Source of the DNA: Liolophura sinensis
Lineage: Eukaryota; Mollusca; Polyplacophora; Chitonida; Chitonidae
Length of the DNA: 64,000 bases
Assembly: GCF_032854445.1 (NCBI RefSeq)
Contig: NC_088295.1
Span: 7,442,501 to 7,506,500 of the forward strand
Direction of reading: 5' to 3'
Every line of letters starts with the position of its first letter. Positions within the stretch are counted from its first letter, which is position 1. The position numbers were made by a program, and so were the translations under genes. The notes beneath the pieces are model-generated. The model was given only the letters and a program-made list of their open reading frames with translations, searched no databases and was not told the DNA's origin. Shown in pieces: positions 13,901-23,549 of this stretch.

Positions 13901-13976
13901 CTCCCGCAGTGACGCCCCACATGGTCCCCGACACGGCCGGCAAAAGCTGAACGTAAGGCCAGACATAATCCGACAT
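1947..13976 (-). CDS. Long-chain-fatty-acid-CoA ligase (ACSL), 5' twelve exons, 3' part outside the window
   Basis: ATP-dependent activation of long-chain fatty acids to acyl-CoA, expected on ER or mitochondrial outer membrane. Exons on the minus strand, in order: 13976-13797 (ATG), 12184-12076, 11659-11592, 11200-11099, 10162-10063, 9536-9364, 8567-8535, 4788-4737, 4086-4013, 3604-3527, 2894-2760, 2029-1947. All have AG/GT borders and phases that join without a stop, giving 395 codons plus 2 bases. Exon 1 encodes a hydrophobic anchor (about residues 19-36). The adenylate-forming signature is split over two exons: YTSGTTG then DPKGVMLSH. LPLPHMFER and AELKPTIFATVPRLLNRLYDK follow, both ACSL family blocks. 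The GTG before the first ATG was not used as start. The next expected exon ([12 protein letters not shown]-like) was not found in 1-1946, so the gene continues to the left or is truncated. Which vertebrate subtype it matches (1/5/6-like) is inference. Confidence 0.9.
4013..4335. repeat. Four to five 62 bp repeats overlapping an ACSL splice acceptor
   Basis: Units share CAAGAAAAYATG...TTATG.AACTA and a variable copy of the CTTGGGATCACCTAA block, which in the first unit is the start of the minus-strand exon at 4086 together with its AG acceptor. The other units carry degraded versions near 4141, 4201, 4261 and 4321. Confidence 0.7.
5163..5249. repeat. Two-copy direct repeat, 42 bp
   Basis: TCAGCAATGCTACCGCG through GGAGGCTTA occurs twice back to back with no differences seen, so the duplication is recent. 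Confidence 0.9.
5404..5567 (+). mobile_element. SINE family 1, 5'-truncated
   Basis: Body from the CTCATGCCGACTTCCTC block through CATAATGCTGGC to the tail GAGTACGGCGTAAAAC and an (AAAT)n run. The tRNA-like head is missing. Confidence 0.85.
5795..6345. repeat. Minisatellite, about 60 bp unit
   Basis: Units of GGTGAAATTGAGACACC, CAAAAGAACCGAAGACCAGG and TAATACTAGAC, about nine copies with point differences. It lies in the intron between the 8535 and 4788 exons of the minus-strand ACSL. Confidence 0.85.
6490..6575 (-). mobile_element. SINE family 1 tail fragment
   Basis: Reverse complement of the family tail: GATTGGTGTTTAACGCC, then ACTCGAGAATATTTCACTTA. Only about 85 bp are recognisable. Confidence 0.75.
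7036..8285. repeat. Compound minisatellite, 56 bp then 51 bp units
   Basis: From 7036 to about 7530 nearly identical 56 bp units contain GATCAGTAGTTCAGACGTGC. From about 7560 the array changes to 51 bp units with GTCAGTAGTTCAGAGGTGCG, then to looser units up to 8285. The two unit types share the CAGTAGTTCAGA.GTGCGTAATG core, so one evolved from the other. Because 51 is a multiple of 3, long open frames run through it in several frames; these are not taken as genes. Confidence 0.9.
10830..11095. repeat. Degenerate minisatellite, about 30 bp unit
   Basis: Units of GGGTAATGGTACAGAAGT plus an A/T-rich remainder. The array stops a few bases before the donor of the minus-strand ACSL exon ending at 11099. 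Confidence 0.75.
12355..13660. repeat. Minisatellite, about 29-30 bp unit, in ACSL intron 1
   Basis: Some 40 units of CCTAATCAACACTACAGATG followed by TACGTNTGCCC. A SINE interrupts it at 12633-12788. It lies in the first intron of the minus-strand ACSL. Units vary throughout and there is no conserved-repeat/unique-spacer pattern, so it is not a CRISPR array. Confidence 0.9.
12633..12788 (+). mobile_element. SINE family 1, 5'-truncated, with 12 bp target-site duplication
   Basis: The SINE body starts at TCATGCTGGCTTCCTC and ends in GTACGGCGTAAAACACGAATC plus A/T-rich tail. TAATTAACACTA is present at both 12621-12632 and 12789-12800, a perfect duplication made from the host minisatellite unit. 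Confidence 0.9.
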
Positions 13977-14299
13977 CGTCACACCTGTTAGCTGGGGTTA
14001 CCGTGTGGTGAACGGTGGCTGGAAGCTGGAGGCTGGACAGTAGCGGTGACCAGGGATTGATAAAGAAAAGAGGAACACCAATAACGATCAGTGAGGTACT
14101 CCCCTTTTTTTCGTCCGATAGAAACTATGTCCTCATTCAGTCTGCTACATACAATAATAGTCCAGAATAAACGTGAAAATATGAAAATAGAAATGTAGGC
14201 CAATGCTAGTAAGGTATCGGCTGATGTCAAGTAGGGAAGTGATTGGGAGTTATCCGACGCACAAGTCACGCTGACTTCCCCCTCTCTCACATATCGGCC

Positions 14300-15359
14300 T
14301 CCACCAGAGGCGCGTACTCAGACAGAGACGTATAATCTATAATGTCACCTAGCAACTGTACACAGGCTTTCAACGTTCAAGCAGTGGGTTGAGCTTACAT
14401 AAATGAACGCTCCTAATGGCCCGAGTGTATACGAGTCTAGAGGTCAAATTCAATGCACGTGCTGCGAAAGGAACATAAAATAAGCAGACATTGCCATACT
14501 ATAATTTAGAACAAATACAAATCTGTATACCGAATTCATTTATGTGACAACCAGGTAGGACACATACTGGAGCTTTGTCTACATTGTACTCTACGGTGAT
14601 ATGTGCATCAGTTAGTGTTACGACCCAAACTGTCTGTACTATAAAGATGGCTTGTTCGAAATACACGACAGTTTAGCCGCACAAAAAAGTAACCAAAACC
14701 AGCAGATTTTATTTTACAACAATTTATTAGGTTTAACAAGAACAGATGACAGGACTTTTACAAATACTAAAGTACTTAAGTTTAACAAGAAAGGATAGCA
14801 GTATCTATACAAATACTAAAGTACTTACATGTACAACGGTGTCAAGTCCAAACGGACGCCATATATTCCACAATGCTTAAAAATGCACAGAGGCATTATT
14901 CAAAAGAGGGAAAATCCACAGTATAACTGAGTGTATGATGAAATATACACAAAATTCCACAGACAGGGTCCGTGTACTAATAAGCACTGTGTACGCAAGA
15001 GTACAAATTAAATATACAAGTTCAGACTGAACAAGTGCTCGGTGGAGATAGGATATAACAAAGCCAGAGGCTATGAAGACACCAAAATTCAGCACAAAAG
15101 GCCTACTGAAGTAACACACAGCGAAAGTATCCAAAACTCTCAATAATTCTCCTTTCTCCCCCTTTGACCTGCTTTCATAGGTCTTATATAGACTGGTGGA
15201 ATTTTCTAGAATAAGAAACACTTTTTGTAAACAAACAGGCCCCGAACTGAGCGTATTCTGGAACATTCTAAGGTAGAGGCAGACAGCAGGCCCTGAACTC
15301 AGCATATGTAAACAGTGGCAAGCTAAATTTAGAAGCTGACGGCAGTTGTTCACATAACA
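14300..15359. other. No recognisable gene; start of ACSL intergenic region
   Basis: Upstream of the minus-strand ACSL start. AT-rich sequence with a short direct repeat near 14725-14830 (AAGTACTTAAGTTTAACAAGAA-like, twice). A 158-codon minus-strand open frame at 15353-14877 shows no family I recognise and no splice or motif support. Confidence 0.5.
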
Positions 15360-15960
15360 GTTAGAATGTAGAAAGTAAGCCAGTTAAGCTTGATGCCACA
15401 GACATGTCATGAACTATGTTACCTGAAGCTTGAAGCCTCGGATATGTCCATCATTAACTTGGCTCCTTGAAACCTAATTCCTCATATATGTCAATAAATA
15501 ACGTCAGTTACATGAAGCTCGAAGCCCCATCCTAAACCAGAATCCTGGAAGCCTAATCCCACAGACTTACATGTCATTAACCATGATACCTGAAGCTTAA
15601 CAGATATGCCCGTCGTAAACCCGGTGCCTAGAAGCCTAAACAATCCTAAACCAGGCTCCTAGAAGCCTAATCCCACAGGCTTACATGTCTTCAACTATGT
15701 TACCTGGAGCTTGAAGCCACAGATATACACATCATAAACCCGGTGCCTAGAAGCCTAAACCATCCTAAGCCGGGTTCATAGAAGCCTAATCCCACAGATT
15801 TACATGTCATGAACTATGTTACCTGAAGCTTGAAACCACAGATATACCCATCAGAGACCAGGCGCCTAGAAGCCTAAACCCACATACATACCTGTCATCC
15901 ATTATGATGTTAATTGTAGTATGATACCACAAATATACCCATCAAACATGTATACCAGTT
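15360..15960. repeat. Long-period tandem repeat, about 125 bp unit
   Basis: About four to five diverged units hold the ordered blocks TGTTACCTGAAGCTTGAAGC, CACAGATATACCCATCA, GGTGCCTAGAAGCCTAAAC and AGAAGCCTAATCCCACAG. Confidence 0.75.
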
Positions 15961-16682
15961 CCGTGAGATATAAATGCCATAGATAAACATACATATCTTT
16001 AACAATATTGCCTGAAATTTGTTGATAGAAATATGACAAATCAGACTGCATGAAACCTACTTCAGTATATTTCTGTTACGAAGCCATAGTTACTCCATGC
16101 ATGGAACCTGGGCCCGTTTTTAACTAATACCAATAATCAGATTCTAAGAAGCATTAGGCCAACTTTTGTTACTTTTAACTCTCTTATCTCTATTATCTCT
16201 CTTGTGGCTTATTGTCGGGTATACCATTACTTTAGACAATGTAAACCTGTGCATATACTGATACCCGAGTAAAAGAGCATGTGTTACTGGGCTTTATGAA
16301 GGATAGTCAAATCCTTATATGTTGACTGTTTACAAGTGTAGGCTTAGGCGACAGATCTTCTCAGTGAGAAGAAGACTGTGTATCCAGATGTCAAATGCCA
16401 GCAAATGCCTGAAATATCTGTTTTGAATCGTCAGCAGAGAAAATATCTCATATGGACTGACAATCAGTAAAACATACAGTATGTCAGCTAAAGTGAAAGG
16501 TCAGAGCGAGTAACGTCTGACGGAGGAAATGTCAGTGTAGCAGTATATGATAGGGAAACTCGCGTTAAATATATCTGTTAGGGAGGAACGTCTGAGTAGG
16601 TAATGTGTTGGCAGAGGAAACATCAAGCGCTGAAAACTTCTAGTTTTTAAGTGACACACTTCATCATTATCTAAGGTGGAAT

Positions 16683-16751
16683 TTATTTATTTGATTGGTG
16701 TTTTAAGCCGTACTCAAAAATATTTCATACGACGGACGCCAGCATTATTGT
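16683..16751 (-). mobile_element. SINE family 1 tail fragment
   Basis: Reverse-complement tail TTGATTGGTGTTTTAAGCC, then ACTCAAAAATATTTCATACG. It abuts the tail of a family 2 SINE at 16752. Confidence 0.75.
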
Positions 16752-17700
16752 GTGAGTGAGCGAGTGAGTGCTTACGGTTTAACGTCGTTCTCAACAACTT
16801 TTCGGTCACATGATGACGAAGGAGTCCTTAGAATGCATGTGATGTACGTCCTTGTTGCAGGTCGGATTTCCACCGCTCTTTTATCTAGTGCTGCTTCACT
16901 GAGACGACATACCGAATGCAAGTAAGCAGCCTCTCCAGAGCCATTGTACTGATGCGGGTCAACCAGTCGTTGTACTTCTCCTTAAAGGAGAACAAAACAT
17001 AAAAATGATGCCAAAATCAGATGAAAGAGCGTCAAAACTTATTTGCAAATATGATCTTTAATATTTTTGGGGATATTTTTTTTCAAGAGAAAAGGGCATT
17101 TGAAAATATTTTTGTATGGTGGGTATTTGGGACCAACTTTTGGTATTGATTGTTGTTGCATACTAATATTCTAAAAAGGATGTGATGCTTGCTTAGTAAA
17201 TTTATTTGAATGTAAATTTGTTGTTCATATCGAAACATATGCATTTAACCTAAATTATGATAATATTTATGAACATATCAAAAATATAAATATAACCCAA
17301 ATTAAGGTTTAACGCATTTGTTAAGTGTAAGGAACAAATTCTAGTGCAACAATATTTATTAATCCTGTGTTACATCCTCATTTTTGACATTATTAAACAA
17401 AGACTATAAATATCAATAGGTGGTCCGAAATACCCACCATACAAAAATTATTTTCAAGTGTCTTTTTCTCCTTAAGGAAAAATTGGAAAAAATATTGAAG
17501 ACCACATTTAGGAATAACTTTTCGCCCTCTTTCATCAGAACTTTATGTCATTTTTATGTTTTCTCAATGTTTAATGCTGAACACCAAGTGAGGAAGCTAC
17601 AACTTCCTCTTTTAAGGTCTTAGGTGCGACACGACCCTGAATTGATCCTGGATCTACCGCCCCATTTTGGTGGGAAGAAACCGGGCACAGACCGGAGATT
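16752..17700 (-). mobile_element. SINE family 2, split by a MITE
   Basis: On the plus strand the tail GAGTGAGTGCTTACGGTTTA starts the element, followed by GGAGTCCTTAGAATGC, TTTCCACCGCTC and GGGTCAACCAGTCGTTGTAC up to 16985. After the MITE the body resumes at 17571 with TGCTGAACACCAAGTGAGG and TTAAGGTCTTAGGTGCGACAC, ending in a tRNA-like head complement (GGATCTACCGCCCC). The same family occurs at 37221-37479, which shows that the two halves belong together. Confidence 0.8.
16986..17570. mobile_element. MITE with long terminal inverted repeats and TTAA duplication
   Basis: The first and last roughly 150 bp are imperfect inverted repeats: outer parts GAGAACAAAACATAAAAATG versus GAGAAAACATAAAAATGAC (reverse complement of the right end), inner parts TTTTTGTATGGTGGGTATTT in both arms. 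TTAA flanks the element at 16982-16985 and 17571-17574, and the host SINE is restored if the element and one TTAA are removed. No transposase is encoded, so it is a non-autonomous element of a TTAA-targeting group (piggyBac-like by target preference only; the ends do not start with CCC). Confidence 0.75.
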
Positions 17701-17701
17701 A

Positions 17702-18145
17702 TCTTCGCTGTAAGTGACACACTTCATCATTATCTATGGTGTAGCGACACCCGTTTTCACCTCTATGATGTAAATGACACACTTCTTCATTATCTACGGT
17801 ATAAGTGACACATCTCTTCATTATCTACGGTGTAACTGACGCATACCATCGTTATCCACTATGTAAGTGACACACACCATCGTTATCCACCATGAAAGTG
17901 ACACACGTAATCATTATATACGGTGTAAATAACATACATCATGATTATGTACTTGATGGTTATCCACTATGTAAGTGATACACACCATCGCTATCTACTA
18001 TGTAAGTGACACACTCCATCGTTATCCGCTATGTAAGTGACACACTCCATCGTTATCCGCTATGTAAGTGACACACACCATCGATATTAACTCTGTAAGT
18101 GACACACACCATCGTTATACACTGTGTTGGTGACACACACATCTA
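17702..18145. repeat. Minisatellite, about 31 bp unit
   Basis: Units of GTAAGTGACACACNCCATCG followed by TTATCCACTAT, about 13 copies, diverged at the left edge and more uniform to the right. Confidence 0.85.
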
Positions 18146-19380
18146 AATAGTGCTCACTGCGTAAAAAATCATAATCAATGATTGTGTTTATTTTCTGTAT
18201 TATTTACTTCTTGTAACTTACTATCCGCGTGACCTACTGATAGATAAACTATGCTTTGTCCTAGGAGTGAATTCTGAACTGGATATGAAAAGATCTCAGT
18301 CAGATCTGTAACATATATTTGTCCAGCGTGCAGCTAATCTCTTGACTATAAACTGATGATGATTTCACATCATGCACATATACACATGTAGTTTATCTAC
18401 CTTCTGTGCTTCTGGCCTATAAAGCAGCAATATGCTCCACATTTCACTGGCCCTGACACTGCCTGCATTCAATGTGTAATGGAATAACATCTTGCTTACC
18501 TAGCCGCATACAGTGCATTGCGCTCAAAGGACAACTAACAAAGCTTTGCCCTCAGAGTCGTCTGCACCTATAAGGATGTGACCAAGCTTGTATTTCCCAC
18601 ATTTTAATCCACATATATAGTAGTACCATGGGACAAATAAAAACAGTACTGAATTGGAGTAAACTTCTTGAGGGAGCGGGCCTTGGTCTAGTGGTTAAGT
18701 GTGCCAGGATACAGCTTTTAGTAGAGAATTTGTAGATTTCCTTCCTGTTACTGCTTGTAGGACATTTGTAACAATCAGCGTTAGACGACGCCGTTTTGCC
18801 CATTTCTGCTCCATAAATATGGTGTCTATAAACCTGCATGTAAGTCACATGTGGCTCAGTAACTTTATATCATAACTGATCGGTGGTTTTGCCCCGTAAG
18901 CATTATGAAACTTATAAAATTGAGGAATTTCTCCAGTTGCACGTGTAGATCTAACAATCCACAAATCTCACATCCGTCTGATTAGGCACATCTTCCACAA
19001 ATACCAAGTCCATAGTCTGATCATTTATTCTAGGGATTTTTTTAGTGTTCACGATTTTACATTTAAAGTTAAAAATTTATTTTACTGACATTTACGGTTC
19101 ATGGGTAACATGACTGTTTGCATACTATGTTATTGTTTTTACTTTTATCGTGTTTATTCTGATTTATTTTAGATTCAGTCTTAATTTTGTTTTTAATTTA
19201 AGCGATGGCTTTTGCATATAGGATTGTATTTACATATATATTCAGACCTTGTTCTGGGCGATGAGATTTGTGGATGTCGACCAGCCTTTCTCCGCTGTGG
19301 TAGGCCGACCTGACAAGTCTGCTGACATACAATGTACATGTATGAAGTTGCGGTTAAAACAACTACAACTATATTTAGTT

Positions 19381-19608
19381 TCCTCCATGGCCGAGTGGTG
19401 GGCGTGCTAACGCAGAACAATACCTCAAGAACCTTTCACCAAGGCGGTCGTGAGCTCCACTCAAGTCCAGCCCTTGCTGGTTCCCTCTACAGCCGTACGT
19501 GGGTAGCTCTGACGGCAACCTTCGGACAACCTCCCAATATAATACTGGCCGCCGTCGTATAAGTGATATATTCTTCTGTGCGGCGTAAGTATAATCAAAT
19601 AAATAAAT
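19381..19608 (+). mobile_element. SINE family 1, near full length
   Basis: tRNA-like head (CCATGGCCGAGTGGTGGGCG with an A-box-like block and CACTCAAGTCCAG in the B-box region), body GCCGTACGTGGG, tail TATTCTTCTGTGCGGCGTAA and (AAAT)n. Confidence 0.85.
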
Positions 19609-19659
19609 ATATACAGCCGGATTCGAACGCTCCGGGAAGACTAACGGTGAATGCGAATA

Positions 19660-19830
19660 AGCCAGCCAAGGGTTTCCTTTAACTTGCCTATTTTCAGCGC
19701 TCTATAAAATCACTCACGCATGGTGGCAGCCAAAATTTGCTTTCGTTAGTGACAGGTAACACCACCATCCCTACATATCTATAGGTCGGACGTTCATTAT
19801 TGCACAGAAAAATGCCCTTAAATACATTTT
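19660..19830 (+). repeat. Diverged dispersed repeat, partner at 37640-37830
   Basis: CTCTATAAAATCACTCACGC and GGACGTTCATTATTGCACAG here correspond to CTCTGTAAAATCACT and GAACGTCCGTATTATTGCGA in the partner, in the same orientation and at similar spacing. No coding content is seen. Confidence 0.5.
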
Positions 19831-20275
19831 CTAATTCATGGTGTTATTTAGTCCATAATATTGGTTTCGAGGTCAATAGTGAGCAGTTCTAATGTGAAAG
19901 TACTGCACCTTCTTAACATCTTGCTGACTGATACTATTGGACTTCAGCGGTATAAATGTCACTGAGTGATGAAAGTGGACATTTTTATTCGGGTACAGCC
20001 TCTCAAACACAACACGGCTGTGGGGGATTCAGTGACGGAAACATTTACTTCGTTACTAAGTACTAGCATCGGCTCAAGTTTCTTCTAAAACGCACAGCTG
20101 GATTATTCGCTGTACAGTTATTAGAGTATTGACCCAGTAATAGCGCCTACTTTGGTTTAATATAACATTACAAACCCAACGAGGTACGTGTAGTACAGAG
20201 CCAATAGAAGCGTCTTCATTTGGTACAGGTTATAGCATGATCGTGTTACAACAGCCCATTTAGTTTTTGCAGGTT

Positions 20276-20405
20276 CCTCTCACCATAATGGTGGCCGCCG
20301 TCGTATAAGTGGAATATTCTTGAGTACGGCGTAAACGGCATAATGGTGGCCGTCGTCGTATAAGTGGAATATTCTTGAGTACGGCGTAAAAGCATCGATC
20401 AGTCA
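20276..20405 (+). mobile_element. SINE family 1 tail, tandemly doubled
   Basis: The last about 65 bp of the SINE (CATAATGGTGGCCG to GAGTACGGCGTAAA) occurs twice in direct succession. Confidence 0.85.
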
Positions 20406-20524
20406 AATATTTTTTACAACTAGCATAGCATATTCCTTATAAAGGATTTTTATTTGCTGCATACTAGCCGTGTCATAAGAATAACCTCTTTAATATTTCT
20501 TACAATGAGCACACTATATTCTCA

Positions 20525-21860
20525 ATTAAGTGTCTTTATTTCTTCCAGGATAGTATTAATTCTGCAGAAGAAACTTTATTTGTTACAGGATAGTATTGAT
20601 CATACAGGAGAGACTTTATTTGTCACAGGATAGTATTAACCCTACAAAAGAGACTTTAATTGTCACAGGATAGTATTAACCATACAGGAGAGACTTTATT
20701 TGTTACAGGATAGTATTAACCATACAAGAGAGAATTTATTTGTTACAGGATAGAATTAACCTACAGAAGAGACTTTATTTGTCACAGGATAGTATTAACC
20801 CTACAAAAGAGACTTAAATTGTCACAGGATAGTATTAACTCTACATGAAAGACGTTATTTGCTACAGGACAGTATTAATCCTATAGAAGAGACTTTATTT
20901 GTTACAGGCTAACATTAATACTACATTAACCCAACAGGAAAAACTTTATTTATTACAGAATAGTAGTAACGCTGCAAGGGAGACTTTATTTGTTACATGA
21001 TAGTATTAATCCTACAGAGGAGGCTTACATGTATTTGTTACTGAACAGCAGTAACCCTACAGGAGAGACTTTATTTGTTACAGGATAGTATTAACCCTAC
21101 AGAAGAGACTTTATTTGTTCCAGGGTAGTAGTCTCCAAAAGAGACTATTTCCTACAGAATAACTTGTTTCAGGATAGTAGTCTTCAGAAGAGACTTTATT
21201 TGTTCCGGGACAGAAGAGACTTTGTTTTTTCCAGGGTAGTAGTCTTCAGAAGAGACTTTATTTCTTTCAGGATAGTAGTCTCCAGAAGAAAGATTTTATT
21301 CGGTACAGAATAGCATGGCCACATCACTGGATATTAGACTACAAAAGAGACTTTAATTGTTCCAAGATAGAAGAGACTTTAGTTGTTCCAGGATAATAAT
21401 CTACAAAATGAACTCTATTTGCTACAGAATTGCATGGCCACATCAGTAGCGATTTAATATATATTGATACAGGATGATATAGACTCTACAAGTTGGTGGA
21501 AAGTATTAAGTCTATAGGAGAGACTTTATTTCTTACAGAATAGTATTAACTCTACAAGAGAGAGTTTATTTCTGACAGGATTTATCACAGGATAGTATTA
21601 ACTCTACAAGAGAGAGTTTATTTCTGACAGGATTTATCACAGAATAGTATTAACTCTACAAGAGAGAGTTTATTTCTGACAGGATTTATCACAGAATAGT
21701 ATTAACTCTACAAGAGAGAGTTTATTTCTGACAGGATTTATCACAGGATAGTATTAACTGTACAAGAGAGAGTTTATTTCTGACAGGATTTATCACAGGA
21801 TAGTATTAACTCTACAAGAGACCCTTTATTTCTTACAGAATAACATTAACTCTATAGCCA
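20525..21860. repeat. Minisatellite, 40 bp family with 57 bp sub-array
   Basis: Basic unit GAGACTTTATTTGTTACAGG plus ATAGTATTAACCCTACAGAA. From about 21535 to 21840 a 57 bp variant containing TTTCTGACAGGATTTATCAC repeats almost exactly five times. The non-LTR elements sit at its right end, and similar units resume at about 35370. Confidence 0.9.
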
Positions 21861-22478
21861 GGTGTTACGGTATTGAAAACAGCAACAGAAAACAGACTCA
21901 GTGACTCAATATTACAATGTAAACAATGGCTTTGTATATAAAATGAGACGTACAGTTTTTAGACAGTTCAACAACAACAACATAAAAAAAAACACACATC
22001 AGTATTACCGGTCTTTAAAAGTTTCCAGTTCACCTTTGCATCCCAAGGAACGTGTTCCAGGTGATCCAACGTAAAGACCATGGGATAAACACACAATTCA
22101 CACAAGTCACAAATTGTCCCAGACAGGTACTTCGCCAGGTTAGCGAACGCGAACACAGTACACAGGTTACACAGAACTGGAACAGTCAAGCCTTTGAATG
22201 ACGTCACACCCGCAGAGCACAACACAGGGTAAATACAGGCATGGAGGTATAATCCACTTTAGAACAGTTTCCCGCAGAAACTCACAAACGAGCCGTTCAG
22301 AGACGTAGAGTAATGTCACCTTGTGGCAGAACGAACGTCCTTTACAAAACTGAAAACTTCAGTTTAGAGTCCTTGACGACCTTGTCGGTCAGGTGAGGTC
22401 AGCGTGTTAAACAAATTACACAGTCAACACTGTATAATCATAATAAAGATCCGAACACTATAGTCATTAGTTACAGCC

Positions 22479-23549
22479 ATGGATGACGCAGAAGGAGACG
22501 ACATGGAAGTCGTGGAAACGCGATCCACTACAAAACGAACGCGCGATTTTTCAACAGATAGAAGCTCCCAGGAAGGGAAGAAAGCAAAGCAGGTGGGTCA
22601 GAAGCAGGGAAATAACAATAACAATGTTGTAATTTCATCTATGGGGGGCTTACCCGTCACTGGGTGGAACCCAATTAAATTTGGTCAGAGTTTACAACAA
22701 GCAATTGGCAATGTAAAACAAGTAAAGAAAATTAACGGTAAAGACCTAATGATTGTTTGTAATAGTGCCACTCAAGTCAAAAAGGCACTCAGCATAACAA
22801 CGCTGATGGGAAGAGATGTCTCCTGCAGGCTGCACTCCAATATCACCCTTTCACGTGGGGTGATTTATGGGTTAGGGGAAGACATCACTGAAGAAGAAGT
22901 ACAACAAGCACTGAAAAAATACAAAGTAACGAAAGCACAGCGTCTGACTAAAGGGAAGGAAAAAACTAAAACCAAATGTATGTTGTTATATTTTAATTCG
23001 GATGCACTACCGGAAGAAGTTTCTCTCGGTTACGAAATATTTCCTGTCAAGCAATATGTTCCACCCGCCATACGTTGCTTCAAATGTCAGTCCTTTGGGC
23101 ATATTTCAGGGGAATGTAGGGGACGCCAGCGATGCCCAAGATGTGGCGGTCCCCATACATTTGATGAATGCCACAACCTGGATCGCCCCAAATGTGTCAA
23201 CTGCGGGTCAAATGAGCGAGCTCTAACAGAAGGGCCGGTAGTAGATACCCCCTGAACAGCCCCATTCTATTACGATTACACCCGTCAAGCCAATCCTTAG
23301 GTCCATAGCTACTCAAACCCCACGTGGTGAACCCACTCAGACAGACGATATGTCCTTCACAATGGCCACAAGGCTTATCGCCATCTTTTCGGAAATACTA
23401 ATAAAAGTCTTCGAAATCGAAGACCCTAAGAGTTTGGTACAAGTAGTGTTTAGCATCGCTCAGAGTCGTCTTGGCTCTGAGGCTGTTGATTTTAAAAGAC
23501 TGAACAATATTCTATTTACTGTGTCCTCGGATGGTGAACATTCATAATG
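22479..23549 (+). pseudogene. Retrotransposon ORF1 protein, copy 1, broken
   Basis: Same protein as the copy 2 ORF1 (29691-30914) through the first two zinc knuckles, CFKCQSFGHISGEC and CPRCGGPHTFDEC. At CVNCGS an in-frame 153 bp deletion removes the third knuckle and the next 50 or so residues. The copies share GGGTC at both breakpoints. Further on, a net 2-base loss in a C run shifts the frame into a TGA at about 23253-23255. The original frame can be followed beyond it to the ORF1/ORF2 junction at 23547. The truncated product of 258 codons would lack its C-terminal third. Confidence 0.9.

Noticed and set aside
14877-15353. 158-codon minus-strand open frame with hydrophobic stretches
   Set aside because: No recognisable family, no splice or regulatory support, ordinary AT-rich composition; kept only as an unassigned region.
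18661-18720. tRNA-like block (GGTCTAGTGGTTAAGTGTGCC)
   Set aside because: An A-box-like start is visible, but no cloverleaf arms or B box follow; probably a fragment of another tRNA-derived repeat.
21968-22225. 85-codon antisense open frame, identical at 28471-28728
   Set aside because: Identical because both lie in the duplicated 5' region of the retrotransposon; no independent sign of coding.
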